Source: Calendula officinalis
Lineage: Eukaryota; Streptophyta; Magnoliopsida; Asterales; Asteraceae
DNA length: 64,000 nt
NCBI GenBank assembly: GCA_963853835.1
Contig: OY970822.1
Location: forward strand, 50,370,404 to 50,434,403
Reading direction: 5' to 3'
Both the position numbers and the translations under genes were made by a program. A model generated the notes under the pieces. The model saw nothing but the letters and a program-made list of their open reading frames with translations, did no database searches and was not told the DNA's origin. Below, piece by piece: positions 12,193 through 23,492 of this stretch (within the stretch, counting starts at the first letter, position 1; each line of letters starts with the position of its first letter).

Positions 12193-13315
12193 TGTAGGGT
12201 TTCATTGTACTCAATCGACCCAAAGGACCGACTGCCTAGCATGCTTGGTTCGAACCTTGCTGACCAAGAATATGAACTTGTTCTTGACCGGTTAAACCAA
12301 CTAGCTGATTTAATCCCTAAATGCGAAACTGGGATTAAACCTAATCCTTAAACCCTAAAGGATTGGGATGTTGGAAATCTAACTTGATTAACAAGAAAGA
12401 AACATTGTACGAAGAACTCGAACACACACATTGCTTGCGTGGTTCGTTCGACCATCAACCAAAGAACCCTAGGGTTCTTTGGTCGAATTCATCCAAGAGG
12501 GCAGAAGGGAGAAAGATGTTTCCCAAAACATACCTTGTTGTTTGCTTAAGTTTAGTCCACTGATGATGAACAAATCGAGAGATCTTCTAGTTGATCTAAG
12601 CAATGAACTTGTTCTTTAAAACTTGAAGAACACGAAGAACACGAAGAACGAAGAACACCAAACTTGGGTTCTTGTGTGTTCGGCCGTAATTGAGAGAGAG
12701 GGGAAAGGGAATTTCGGCTTCAAGGTGTAAGAGTGTTAGGGTTACCCTAAGCCTCTTATTTATATACAAATAAGTTGCGCTTAGAACCCTCTAGTTTAAT
12801 TAATATTAGATCTTTAATTAAACTTCTTTTTAACACTTCCATCCCTTATAGTTTAACTAGTTTACTATTGTTGCACTTAAATATTAAATGTCTAGTATTA
12901 ATACACTAATAATTCGGTACCCATATACACGAATTATATATACTTGTATTTATTCTTTAATAATTAATTATATAATAACCTTTATATAACTTATACAACA
13001 ATGTTATCCAATTACTATATGATTTAATAGCTTTAAATCACACCAAGGATAATCTTTAATTAACACATTGTATATTTACTTAACTAGTAAATGTACAAGC
13101 ACTTGTATTAATTAGTTAGTTAAACTAATCTAGTAATAAGTTACACCTAACTTAATACTTTCACTAATTCATAATGACTATTATGAATCATTCCTCTTTG
13201 TAGTATCATTGCTTATCTTGCTCGTATTACATGTACTCACCGGTGTGACCCTTAAGTGTTTCGTAGGCATGGATGTATCATCATAGGTTGACCAACTGTG
13301 CACATAAATCCTTCA
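12193..13315 (-). repeat. 5' LTR of the gag-only element, missing its first ~88 bp
   Basis: The minus strand is collinear with the complete plus-strand LTR at 20304-21503, from the 'GAAGGATTTATGTGCACAG' block to the end. It ends in GAAACCCTACA, against GAAACCCTTCA in the other copy. Homology stops at about 13315, where an inverted gag segment begins. About 88 bases corresponding to 20304-20391 are therefore absent. Confidence 0.85.
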
Positions 13316-13690
13316 CAATCTTCGTATTGTGCTCAGGCATGAGAGAAAGTGGTATGTCTTGGAAAGAGCAGTACCAAATGTCCCTGATGTTAATGTCAGA
13401 GCTGAAACGAGGCAAGCTTATGATAAGCATGTCAGTGATGCACTCGATGTGAGCTATCTAATGCTCGCCACCATGAGTCCTGAGTTACAAGCGGGACTTA
13501 TGGATGTGCCTACATTTGAGATGATCCAGCAACTTAGGGATTCATTTCAAGAGCAAGCTCGCACTGAGAGGTTTGACATCAATCGAGCCTTCAACTCTTG
13601 CAAAATGGTCAAAGGAACGCCGGTGAGTGCCCACGTCATGAAAATGAAAGGGCACATGGATCACCTAGCTAGACTTGGTCACCCCATATA
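13316..13690 (+). pseudogene. gag: Copia Gag fragment, inverted relative to the adjacent LTR
   Basis: The frame opens with NLRIVLRHERKWYVLE, a standard copia Gag segment, and runs to 'HMDHLARLGHPI'. There it is cut at a junction with LTR sequence. It contains the ~55-residue part (DALDVSYLMLATMSPELQAG and following) that is missing from the gag at 8758-9591. It has no own start codon context, no zinc knuckle and no pol. It belongs to the same or a closely related family, in opposite orientation. Confidence 0.8.
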
Positions 13691-13887
13691 GATTTCCAAC
13701 ATCCCAATCCTTTAGGGTTTAAGGATTAGGTTTAATCCCACTTCCGCTTTTAGAGATTAAATCAGCTAGTTGGTTTTAACCGGTCAAGAACAATTTCATG
13801 TTCTTGGTCAGTATGGTCGAACCAAGTAATCTAGGAGGTCGGTCCTATGGGTCGATCAGTCTTGCTAGATACGAGTGAAACCCTTCA
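13686..13887 (+). repeat. Terminal 202 bp of a copia LTR, plus orientation
   Basis: It matches the last ~190-200 bases of the LTR at 20304-21503 and, inverted, 12193-12390. It ends in ACCCTTCA. The left junction has ATAT microhomology between the gag fragment and the LTR. To the right, the LTR end abuts coding sequence for RNase H with no primer site, so it cannot be a normal 5' LTR. Confidence 0.8.
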
Positions 13888-14205
13888 GCTACTGCAAGCT
13901 GCTTATCCCAGGTAATTTGGATGCAATCACAATTAAAAGATTATGGCTTTTCATACAGCCGTATTCCTTTATATTGTGATTCACGAAATGCAATTGCAAT
14001 TTCATGCAATCATGTTCAACATTCCAAAACTAAACATATTGATCTTCGATATCATTTTATAAAAGATCATGTTGAACAAGGTAATGTGGAATTGTACTTC
14101 GTGTCCACCGATTTCCAATTAGCTGATTTATTTACCAAAGCTTTAGACGAAAAACGGTTTAACTTTCTTGTGTCTAAACTTGGTATGCTAAATCTTAAAT
14201 CTTAA
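13888..14205 (+). pseudogene. C-terminal end of copia RNase H / pol
   Basis: The open frame starts at the LTR junction with ATASCLSQVIWMQSQLKDYG. It continues through CDSRNAIAI, HIDLRYHFIKDHV and QLADLFTKAL, the usual end of Ty1/copia polyproteins, and stops at 14205 after GMLNLKS. The upstream reverse transcriptase and the first part of RNase H are missing. It is a truncated remnant of an element whose 3' region continues to the right. Confidence 0.85.
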
Positions 14206-14538
14206 ACCGTTATATTTTTCAACTTTTCATATACTTTTTGTTCTACTAACAATGGCTTTCAAGTACTTCAGCTTGAAACCCGCTCTTAACCAGTTCTTCA
14301 CATAACTATCAAAACTCTTTCCCATCCCTCTACTGCGATAAATGCTTCATTTCTGTTCTATAAAAAAAATTACTATCTTTATTTTGTCTAGGGGGAGAAA
14401 TAATACTTCTAGGGGGAGAATTAGTATTTCAAGGGGGGGAAACTTTAAAATCAAAACTTTTATACTCAATTGAATAATTAAACAATAAATCTCTTAAAAA
14501 GACAATACCTTCCCATGGTTTGCCAGAACCGGCCTTAC

Positions 14539-16434
14539 CTTCCAAGGGAAATATTTTTTAGCCGAATGGTAAATGTGAGGGTATAAGTCTAGGCTATAGA
14601 TTTAGGTGAGTGCAAGGTGATGTGAAAACATGATAATATCAAGAAAACACACATTTGAATGCATCCAAACCGTCAATAAACCGGGCAACCATACTAAAAG
14701 GTGATCATTCATGTGTTGAATGTTTCATTAGACTTAACTGGCCCAGTAAAGCATCTGCACTCCACCACCAACCACTCAGATTCCTCTCAATAGGAATTTG
14801 TTTCAATGCATCAGGGGACGTATCACATAATCTATCGGCTGCTCATTCGGAGTATGTTGGTATTGAAATCATTAACCTCCTGCCCCGGGTTACGTCTTTA
14901 TTCAATGCACAGTGTGTCTATATCTCACCGTCAAATATTTCCAATTTAGGACACATACATTATTGAACATGAATCTCTGTAAATTCATCGAAACACTCAT
15001 AGTGACATCACAATCTGGTGTTTCACGAGGATTGAGTGGAAATCCTTCTAGAGCTAAAATTGGGCCAACTCTAAATGCAGGTCACACATTTGAATCAACG
15101 GTTGTGCAAACGACTACCGATTCATACGGTGTGTCAACGGTTACTCTATGTGAGTCCGGTATTACCTAATTTGTTCAAGATGTTGTGGCTAAAATTTTCA
15201 ATCATAAAGGCAACAACTTATACCGGAAGCACATACATTTCCGATGAAAAATCCATGTGAATCATTCTTATAACGTAACATCATAAATGTTGATCAATTG
15301 CACACGAGCATTATAGTTCACTCTCAAATAACTCCTATGATCTGCTATAACCGGCATGATCTTCCCCAGGAGCCACCTACAATATAGGACATACTCTGAG
15401 GGTCCATAGGTCTAGGTGAGCAGAATCAAGTATCACAGGATCTTGATTGGGGTGCGCAGAGATAAAATTTGAGAGGGGGAATGAAGTATGGGGTGCAATT
15501 CAGCTAAACACATGGTAAAATGAAACGAGGGTGTAGTTGAAAATTGAAAACGGAAGCTTGAGTGAGGAGGGCGTGATAGGGTTAAAGAAAACGAAAAACC
15601 CTTACCAAACCGATTAAAAGCCGGGTCGCCACGTCTCTATCAGATTGCATATGTTGCTCTCTGATATTGAAATACACATCATGGACCCAGTGATGCGATG
15701 CACAACCCCCCCCCCCCCCCCCGGCCACTCAAGTATTTCTTAAAAAATACTTGTTTCATTTTCACGGAGATAAGCTCATATGCTATCGACATCTCACTTG
15801 GAGATAGTTGATATTGAACAAGAGGACAAGTCTCTCCAGTCCTCGCCTTCGTTTGTCCACTAATTGAGTCTAGAACCGAAATAAACACTTTTAGGACACA
15901 GGCATACTACCCAGCATATCTTCGTGATATTGTCGGAACATTCATAGTGATACCAAAATTATTGGTATTCCACGATGATTGAAAGGAAATCCTACCAGTG
16001 CTAACATCAAAGCCAACACTGAACGTAGGTCACACAGTTTTTGTAACTGTTGTGTTAACGGGCAATCTATGTGATCCCGGTTTACCCTGTTCGATTACCA
16101 TGTACATATCTGATGAATGTACTCCAACGTTATCAACAACAGTCGGGATATCAGATGATAAACACGAGACGGTTCTTTTATGTCATCAACAACGGTCATT
16201 GAGATTAATCATCAGAAGATTTGATCGTATTTCTATATAATAAACAACGGTCAGGTTTTCAATGATAGAATGTGATGTATATTGATTCATTCAAAATATG
16301 AATATGTCATTCTTCATCACATTTGTATCAATGGGCTTCGAAGATTTTTCCTAATTTCACCTCGAAGAACTTCACATTTTTCATGATGATTTAGATAAAT
16401 CTTGTTCATCATGAGGGGGAGAAAATATTACAGA
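14539..16434 (+). repeat. Direct duplication, copy 1 of the copia 3' module
   Basis: It begins with CTTCCAAGGGAAATATTT and ends near CATGAGGGGGAGAAAATATT. It corresponds block by block to 17731-19901, for example CATCCAAACCGTCAATAAAC at both ~14663 and ~17853. It carries two diverged internal sub-repeats (about 14820-15260 and 15770-16130). It also contains an 18-base C run near 15706-15723 that copy 2 lacks. Confidence 0.8.
16117..16255 (+). repeat. Degenerate 'ATCAACAAC(A/G)GTC' minisatellite, copy 1
   Basis: The word (T/A)TCAACAAC(A/G)GTC, or AACAACGGTC, recurs three times with about 50-60 base spacing. The same array occurs in copy 2 at 19316-19460. Confidence 0.55.
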
Positions 16435-17445
16435 AGTTCTTATTATAAAGAAAAATGCTTACACCATTTAAGAGATTAACAATACATAACCTAGTTTACT
16501 CCGCATTAAAAAGACATATGCACCGGCTAAGGGGGAGTAAACAAGAAACCGAAGATCCGTTAAGAAATAATTGTTTGTTTGAGGGGGAGCGTAAACTTTA
16601 TCCACATTTTTCCCTAACAACAATTATCAATGATCATAAATCGACAAAGCCACAACTTCAAGAAAAGACTTCCGCTACAAACAACTTTATCGATGGGTCT
16701 ACATTTCGTCGATTTACATGAAGTAATTTATGAAGAAAAAGAAACCGATTCATCTATAGAAATTTCAAAACACAAATTCTCAACAATTTCAATCCAAAAC
16801 ATCCATTTCAATCCGAAACTTAATCGTATAAATCATTCTTTCCAAATTCCATAACAACCACATCCATTCAAAAAGCTTAACTGTACAAAACCATTCATTC
16901 CAAACAAAATACAAATCATCCACACACACATTACCAAAACTTTTAACTTTCAAATCATTCTTACCAAAATTTACACACACATCCAAAACTTACTTTAACT
17001 TTCAAATCATTCTTTTCAAAATCCAAAACATCATCATCATATCCTCACTAAAACCCTCTATCACAATATTCAAAAACAACCTCACCATTATCTGAAATCC
17101 CAGCAGACAAATCCTTATCTAACTGATATTCCATTTCCAGAACTTTCAAAACTTTAGTAAATCAGTGTTTAGGTCTTCCTTACTCAAACAGATTCAATGA
17201 AAATATATTTTCTTTGAGTATCTGAAACTTCAAATTTCTGCTATGGTACTCTACGGAAACTCAGAAATCATTTACATATCGAAGGCAGAAATCTTAATTG
17301 CTTCTCAGATATATTCTTTGAACTGCAAAATGAAGAGAAGTCAAGATAATTAAACATCTTGACGCGCATCTGAGAGTTACTGAAGATCACAACAGGCCAA
17401 TAGATGAAATTGAAGAAGGAAGACTGGGATAAGGTGTTAAAGCTC

Positions 17446-17730
17446 AAAAAGGGGGAGATTGTTAGGACCACTTTACAACTAGTGTTGACCTTTAAACTTG
17501 TAATTAGCATTAGTAACTAGTTAATTGGTGTTTAGTGATAGGAGGTATAAATATGATGAACTAACCTTATGATGTAAGCTTTCCTCATTTTGAATTGAAT
17601 TACCCTTAGAAAGTTATTCCCTCCATCTCCATTTCTCTCTCAACAACACACACAGACACACACTTGATTCATCATTTCTTCACAAATCATCATGAATTAG
17701 TTTGAATTTGATCTCATTAGCTTCATCAAC
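17446..17730 (+). repeat. Polypurine tract followed by a truncated second-type copia LTR
   Basis: AAAAAGGGGGAGAT at 17446-17459 is directly followed by TGTTAGGACCAC at 17460, the usual junction of a copia 3' LTR. A TATA-like TATAAATA lies at 17546-17553. The sequence differs from the 20304 LTR. At about 17731 it passes into copy 2 of the 3' module, so the LTR is cut at roughly 270 bases. Confidence 0.65.
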
Positions 17731-19901
17731 CTTCCCAGGGAAATATTTATCAGCCGTCGATAAATGCGAGGGTATAGGTCTAGGGTATAGTTCTAGGTGA
17801 GTGCAAGGTGATGTGAAAACATGATAACATAAAGAAAACACACTTTGAGTGCATCCAAACCGTCAATAAACCGGGATACCACACAAAAAGGTGATCATTC
17901 ATACGTTGAATGATTCACTAGACTTTACTGGCCCACTACAGCAATGCACGCCACCACCAACCACTCGAATTCTTCCCAACAGGAATCTGTTTCAATTCAT
18001 CAGGGGACGTAGCACATAATTTATCGGTTGCTTATTCGAAGTATGTTGGTATTGAAATCATTAACCTCCTGCCCCGGGTTACGTCTCAATTGAATGCACA
18101 AAGTGTCTAGATCTCAGCGACAAATCTTTCCAAATTAGGACACTTACACTGCCAAAATGGATCTCTGTGAATCCATTGGAACACTCATAGTAGCATCATA
18201 ATCTGATGCTTCACGAGGATTGAGTGGAAATCTTGCTAAAGCTAAAATCACGCCAACTCTAAACGCAGCGCACACATTTGGATCAATGGTTGTGCAAACG
18301 ACTATCGATTCATACGGTGTGCTAACGGATACTCTATGTGAGTCCGGTGTTGCCTTAAATGATCAAGTTGATGTGCTTAGACATCATCAATCAAATAGAA
18401 ACAACTTATACCGGAACCAACAAAAATTTCGATGGACAAAATGTTGATATTGCACATGAGCATTATAGAATACTTCATATTACTCCTATGATCTGCTATA
18501 ACCGGCAAGATCTTCCCCATGAGCCACCTACGATATAGGAAATGAGGTAAGGGTCCATAAAGTCTAGGTGAGCAGAATCAAGTATCGCGGGACCTTGATT
18601 GGGGGGTGATGAGATAAAAATTGAGAGGGGTGATGAAATTTGGGGTGCAAATCATTCTATAAATGTGAAAAACAATGTTATACACGATGCATTCAAAACA
18701 TTGTTGATTACTTCAATCACATGATGAAGTTTATGAGGGAGGAGTTGAAAATTTAAAAAGAGAGCTTGAGTGAGGAGTGTGTGTCAGGGTTAAAGAAAAC
18801 GAAAACCCTTACCAAACCGCCTAAAAAAGCTGGGTAGCCACATTTCTATCAGACTGCATATGTTTCTTTCTGATATTGAAGAAGTCATCATGGACCCAGT
18901 GATGCAATGCACAACCCTCCTAGCTACTCAAGTACTTCTTAAAAAGTTCTTGTTTCGTTTTTCACGGAGATTAACTCATATGCTATCGACATCTCATTTA
19001 GAGATTGTTGATATTGAAACAAGAGGACAATTCTCTCCTGTCCTCGACTTCATTTTTCCACATATTGAGTCTAGTGCCATATCAAACACCATTAGGACAC
19101 ATGTGTATTCCACCAAGCATATCTTTTGTGATATTGCCGGAACATTCATAGTGATACCAACATTCTTGGTATTTCACGATGATTGAATGGAAATCCTACC
19201 AGTGCTAACATCAAAGCCAACGCTAAACGTAGGTCACCCAGTTTTTTAAAAAACTGTCGTGTTAACGTGCAATCTATGAGATCCCGGGTTACCCTGATAC
19301 ATTCTTGTGTGAAGATCTGACGATTGTACTCCATTCTTATCAACAACAGTCACTGTGTCAGATAGAGGATCTAATGACTGTACTTCATTCTTATCAACAA
19401 CAGTCAATATTCAGATAAGGGATTCTATGACCGTACTCCAATAATATCAACAACGGTCAGAATATCCAAAAATAAATCAAAATACCACACTTCCGCTGTC
19501 GACTGCTCAATATATGGGTCTACATTTCGTCGATTTACTTGAAGTCTTCTGGAATACTTTTTATTTGCTTGAAAAGCCAATTAAAAATATTGTTATCACC
19601 GATCATCAAAAGCTGAAGCTGATTATTCAACAAAAACCGCATAACGGTTTATCACTCAGTTCCAGCTTTACTAAAGAAGAAGACTTCAATGGCTTAAATG
19701 ATAAAATGCGTTATATATTGATTATTACAAAAAAATTTATAATCATTATTCAACACATTTTCATCGAAGGGGCATCGTCATACTCAACTTATTTGTTTCC
19801 TTAAAGCGAAGATTCTTCCTAATTTCTACTCACGGAACTTCACATTTTACATGATGAATTAGATAAATCTTATTTATCATGAGGGGGAGAAGATACATTA
19901 C
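17731..19901 (+). repeat. Direct duplication, copy 2 of the copia 3' module
   Basis: It is collinear with 14539-16434 over its main part, with substitutions and indels, and carries the same pair of internal sub-repeats (about 18000-18420 and 18980-19310). It starts immediately after the truncated LTR at 17460-17730. The 'GGGTCTACATTTCGTCGATTTAC' block lies before the closing purine run here (19513) but after it in copy 1 (16695), so the modules are rearranged. Confidence 0.8.
19316..19460 (+). repeat. Three ~57-bp tandem repeats with 'TATCAACAAC(A/G)GTC'
   Basis: Units start near 19317, 19373 and 19430. They share GA(C/T)(T/C)GTACT(C/T)CATT followed by TATCAACAACAGTC. They lie within copy 2 of the 3' module. 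Confidence 0.65.
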
Positions 19902-20290
19902 ATAATATATTTTTTTATAAAGAGTTGATACTTTCAGAGAAAAATTCTTCTAAAGCTCAATCTGCGGGAACAAACTTAGGAGTTTCTTACAATATTATGG
20001 AGATTATCGAAACGTTGGCCCAGTTGTGTATTTAGTCGATCAATATGTATCTTCCGCTGGTAATCTCTCTATCATTATGGGTCTTACTTTTAGTCGATCA
20101 ATATGTATCTTCAGTCAACAGTCTTCAAAATACATCTTGTTGGTTGAAAAGCTACAAGAAGTGTATTCATTTTCACATCCAAAGAAAGCTCAAATTGTTC
20201 CTGATACAACATTATTCAACGACATATCTACCAGGTGCAACTTAGCCTCAAGACGAAGACTTTGAAGATACGCCTCCCAGACTATTGTTA

Positions 20291-20303
20291 CAAAGGGGGA
20301 GAT
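20291..20303 (+). other. Polypurine tract of the plus-strand copia element
   Basis: CAAAGGGGGAGAT directly precedes the LTR start TGTTGGG at 20304. It primes plus-strand DNA synthesis in LTR elements and shows that 20304-21503 is a 3' LTR. Confidence 0.85.
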
Positions 20304-21503
20304 TGTTGGGTCTCATATGTTGTAACCAATAGTCTAGGGACCATTTGTGTATTTAATCTAAACTTAGGCTAGGTATAAATAGTTAGTAGTTGAAGGATTT
20401 ATGTGCACAGTGAGTCAACCTATGATGATACATCCATGCCTACGAAACACTTAAGGGTCACACCGGTGAGTGCGTGTAATACGTGAAAGTTATGCAATGA
20501 TACTACGAAGAGGAACGATTCATAATAGTCATTATGAATCAGTTAAGTATTAAGTTAAGTTTAACTTATTACTAGATTAGTTTAACTAATTAATTAATAC
20601 AAGTAGTTGTACATTTACTAGTTGAGTAAATATACAATGTGTTAATTATAGATTATCCATGATATGATTTAAAGCAATTAAATCATATAGTAATTGGATA
20701 ATATTGTTGTGTAAATTATATAAAGGTTATTATATAATTAACTATTAAAAGTATAAATACAAGTATGTATAATTCGCGTATATGGGTACCGAATTATTAG
20801 TGTATTAATACTAGACATTTAGCAAAGTGCAACAATAATAAACTAGTAAAACTATAAGGGTTTAAAGTGTAAGAGATAATTTTAATTAAGAGATTAATAT
20901 TAATTAAACTAGAAGGGTCCTAAATGAAAGTCCTTCTATTATAAATAGAAGGCATGGGGTTCCCTTATTCCTTGATCACTAATCACGAAACCCTAGCCTC
21001 CCTCCTCTCCTTGGTTTCGGCCGAACACAACACTTTGTGTTCTTCGTGTTCGTCGTTCGTTCTTCGTGTTCTTCAAGTCTTGAAGATCCAAGACCGTTGC
21101 AAGTGATCATCTAGAGGATCGTTCGTCGTGTTCATCATCAGTGGATCTATCTTAAGCACTAACTAAGGTATGTTTCATGGAACACACTTCCTCTTCTCCC
21201 TCTTGTTCGAAGTCGAAGAACCCTAGGGTTCTTGGTAGTAGTCGACGAACACACACAAGTATGTGTGTGTGTGTTCGAGTTTTTCATACAAGGTTTCTTT
21301 CTTGTTAATCTAATATAGATTTCCAAAATCCTAATCCTTTAGGGTTTAAGGATTAGGTATAATCCCACTTCCACTTTAGGGATTAAATCAGCTAGTTGGT
21401 TTAACCGGTCAAGAACAAGTTCATGTTCTTGGTCAGCAAGGTTCAAACCAAGTTTGCTAGGAGGTCGATCCTATGGGCTGATCAGGTTATGTGAAACCCT
21501 TCA
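20304..21503 (+). repeat. Complete 3' LTR of a copia element (1,200 bp)
   Basis: It starts TGTTGGGTCTC and ends GTGAAACCCTTCA, with a polypurine tract before it and no primer site after it. TATAAATAG at about 20374-20382 is a TATA candidate, giving a short U3. The same LTR family occurs inverted at 12193-13315 and as a tail at 13686-13887. The right end cuts into the reverse transcriptase of the minus-strand copia element, so this block probably inserted into that element. Confidence 0.85.
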
Positions 21504-22450
21504 GTAGTAACCTAATTTCTCTAACCTTTGCCCTATTTTGTAATTTTCATATCCATAGCAAAGTGTTCAAGTTTTTCTATCAATCTAAATCTTCCTAATT
21601 TCTACTTGTTATTGCTTAATCCATACTTAATCTTGGATTTCACAATCCACGGTATTTCTTCGTATCAAAAATACCTTGTAGGTGAGTGCCAATGATCAAC
21701 ATATTATCAACATAAAGACAGATAACTACGGTGTATTCAGCTGTGCATTTAGTGTAGATACATCAATCAACACTATTATGCTTAAAACCAAATGTAGATA
21801 CAGTGGTGTCAAACCTCTCATGCCACTGTTTTGGAGCTTGCTTCAAACCGTACAATGATTTAATAAGTCTACAAACTTTGTTTTCCTGTCCGGATACAAT
21901 GAAGCCTTCGGGTTGCTCCAAGTATATCTCCTCCTTGAGATATCCATTTAGAAAGGTTGTCTTCACATCCATTTGATGAATGTACAATCATTTCAATGCT
22001 GAGATTGCTATAAAAGTTTTAATATAACTAATTCTAGCAACCGGAGCATATGTATCAAATAATCAATACCTTCTCTTTGTCTATAACCTTTAGCGACTAA
22101 TCTCGCTTTATAGGAAGATATTGATCCATCTGGATGATACTTCCTCTTGCAGATCCATTTAGATCCTATGGGTCTCATACCCTTGGGAAGATCAGCTAAC
22201 TCCCAAGTTCCATTTTCCATAATTGAATCTATTTCATCATTAATAGCATCCTTCCATAATGGAGCATCTCTCGATGTCATGGCTTCAGTAAAAGTCTTAG
22301 GATCATCATCTAAATTAATAGCTAAAACGACCTCTCTCGTCACCTTAGATTGAGATCCTTCAACCAAGTATGATAGAAAATCATCTCCAAAATTCTTTTC
22401 CTTTCTCACCCTTGTACTTTTCCTTGGTTCTTCTATAACAGAAGAAGGTG
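21504..22450 (-). pseudogene. Copia reverse transcriptase, N-terminal half, mutated active site
   Basis: From about 22450 leftwards the frame gives the start of the RT domain (LWKDAINDEIDSIMENGTWE, then GSKWICKRKYHPDGS). After a break near 22010 it continues with MYIHQMDVKTTFLNGYLKEE and LIKSLYGLKQAPKQWHERFD (21763-21987). Past a stop at ~21763 the frame reads CLYVDNMLIIG at about 21690-21720. Copia RTs carry YVDD there, so the second catalytic Asp is Asn in this copy. Homology fades by about 21660. The domain cannot be active. Confidence 0.85.
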
Positions 22451-23420
22451 TGATAATATCTCGAGAAGTACTGGGTGCTTGAATGCGATTAGACGTAGAA
22501 TTGGAGTTTTCATCATCTCCTATTAGCTTATCCTCGAAGAACTCCACATATCTGGATTCTACGACGACACTTGATTCTTTATCCAACAATCGGTATACCT
22601 TGCTATTATGAGCATATCCAATGAATATACTTTTCATAGCTCGAGCTCCCAACTTGGATCGCTTAGGATCATGTGTATGATAATAAGTTAAACACCCCCA
22701 CACTCTTAGATAATCTAAGTTAGGTTTTCTACCTTTCCGTAACTCATAGGGACTGGAAGGAATCACACGACTAGCGATTCTGTTATGCACATAACACGCA
22801 GTGAACAATGCTTCCCCCCATAGATTGTGTGGCAAACCCGAATGATTCAACATACAATTGACCATCTCAACAAGGGTTCTGTTCTTTCTTTCAGCCAAAC
22901 CATTCTTTTGGGGAGTATATGATGATGTTCTTTCATGCTTGATACCATTCTCTTCACAGAATGTATCAAACTCATGATTAAAGTATTCTTCGCCTCTGTC
23001 CGAGCGAAGAATCTTAATATGTTCTTCATGTTGATTTTCGCCTTATATAGTTTAAATGCATTAAAAGTTTCATCTTTTGTATACAATAAATAAACATATA
23101 AGTAACGGCTCGAGTCATCACAAAAAGTTATGAAATATCTTTTTCCTCCACGAGTGATTATTCCATTCAGTTCACAAATATCTGAATGTATTAATTCTAG
23201 TAATGTTGTATTTCTCTTAACGCTTGGAAAATGTTTCTTTATAAACTATGATTTTACACAAGTTTCACATTTGTCAAAATCTTTATTATTTAATTTTAAC
23301 ATGCCTTTAGTTCGCATTTTTTTAATATTTTTAATATTAGTATGAGCTAAACGTTTATGCCATAAAGAAATTGAACAAGCAATATAACCAGAAAACATTA
23401 TTTCATTGAGTTCAAAACCA
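22450..23420 (-). pseudogene. Copia GAG-pre-integrase and integrase region, frameshifted
   Basis: The 22008-22898 frame begins with MAERKNRTLVEMVNCMLNHS, the integrase part around the catalytic Glu. It continues with LWGEALFTACYVHNRI and YLRVWGCLTYYH, the copia integrase C-terminal part. Upstream, the 22847-23086 frame and segments up to about 23420 carry the integrase core start and the His/Cys pre-integrase domain in other frames. At least two frameshifts separate them. Confidence 0.8.
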
Positions 23421-23492
23421 ACAACATTACTAGTGGTACTGTCACTATCACCAGCGATACCTTCACTCTCACTCTCAGAAAAAAAACAACAC

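Larger units (their letters stand above)
6410..13315 (-). mobile_element. Gag-only copia-type element (TR-GAG-like), 3' part lost
   Basis: Reading right to left: an LTR (13315-12193), a tRNA-Met primer site (12191-12180), a 2.6-kb leader, one gag frame (9591-8758) and then 2.3 kb without coding. No protease, reverse transcriptase or integrase follows gag. Elements with only gag between LTRs are known as TR-GAG and rely on other copies for pol. The 3' LTR is absent because the LARD-like element starts at 6409. It may lie outside the window or be deleted. Confidence 0.65.
14206..20303 (+). other. Long non-coding 3' region(s) of copia element(s), internally duplicated
   Basis: No conserved protein is seen after the RNase H end. 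The region has many GGGGGAGA purine runs (about 14391, 14412, 14433, 16413, 16529, 16582, 17451, 19881 and 20296), typical of copia elements with a long untranslated 3' part. It contains two copies of a ~2-kb module, two polypurine tract plus LTR-start junctions (17460 and 20304) and small tandem repeats. Short open frames here look incidental. Confidence 0.6.

Noticed and set aside
15998..16240. Open frames in the copia 3' region (for example 80-108 residues at 15998 and 18860)
   Set aside because: They are not conserved between the two duplicated modules and show no domain. They arise from repeats and low stop density.
17460..17730. Complete solo LTR
   Set aside because: A polypurine tract precedes it but no terminal CA end is found before the duplicated module resumes, so it is truncated.
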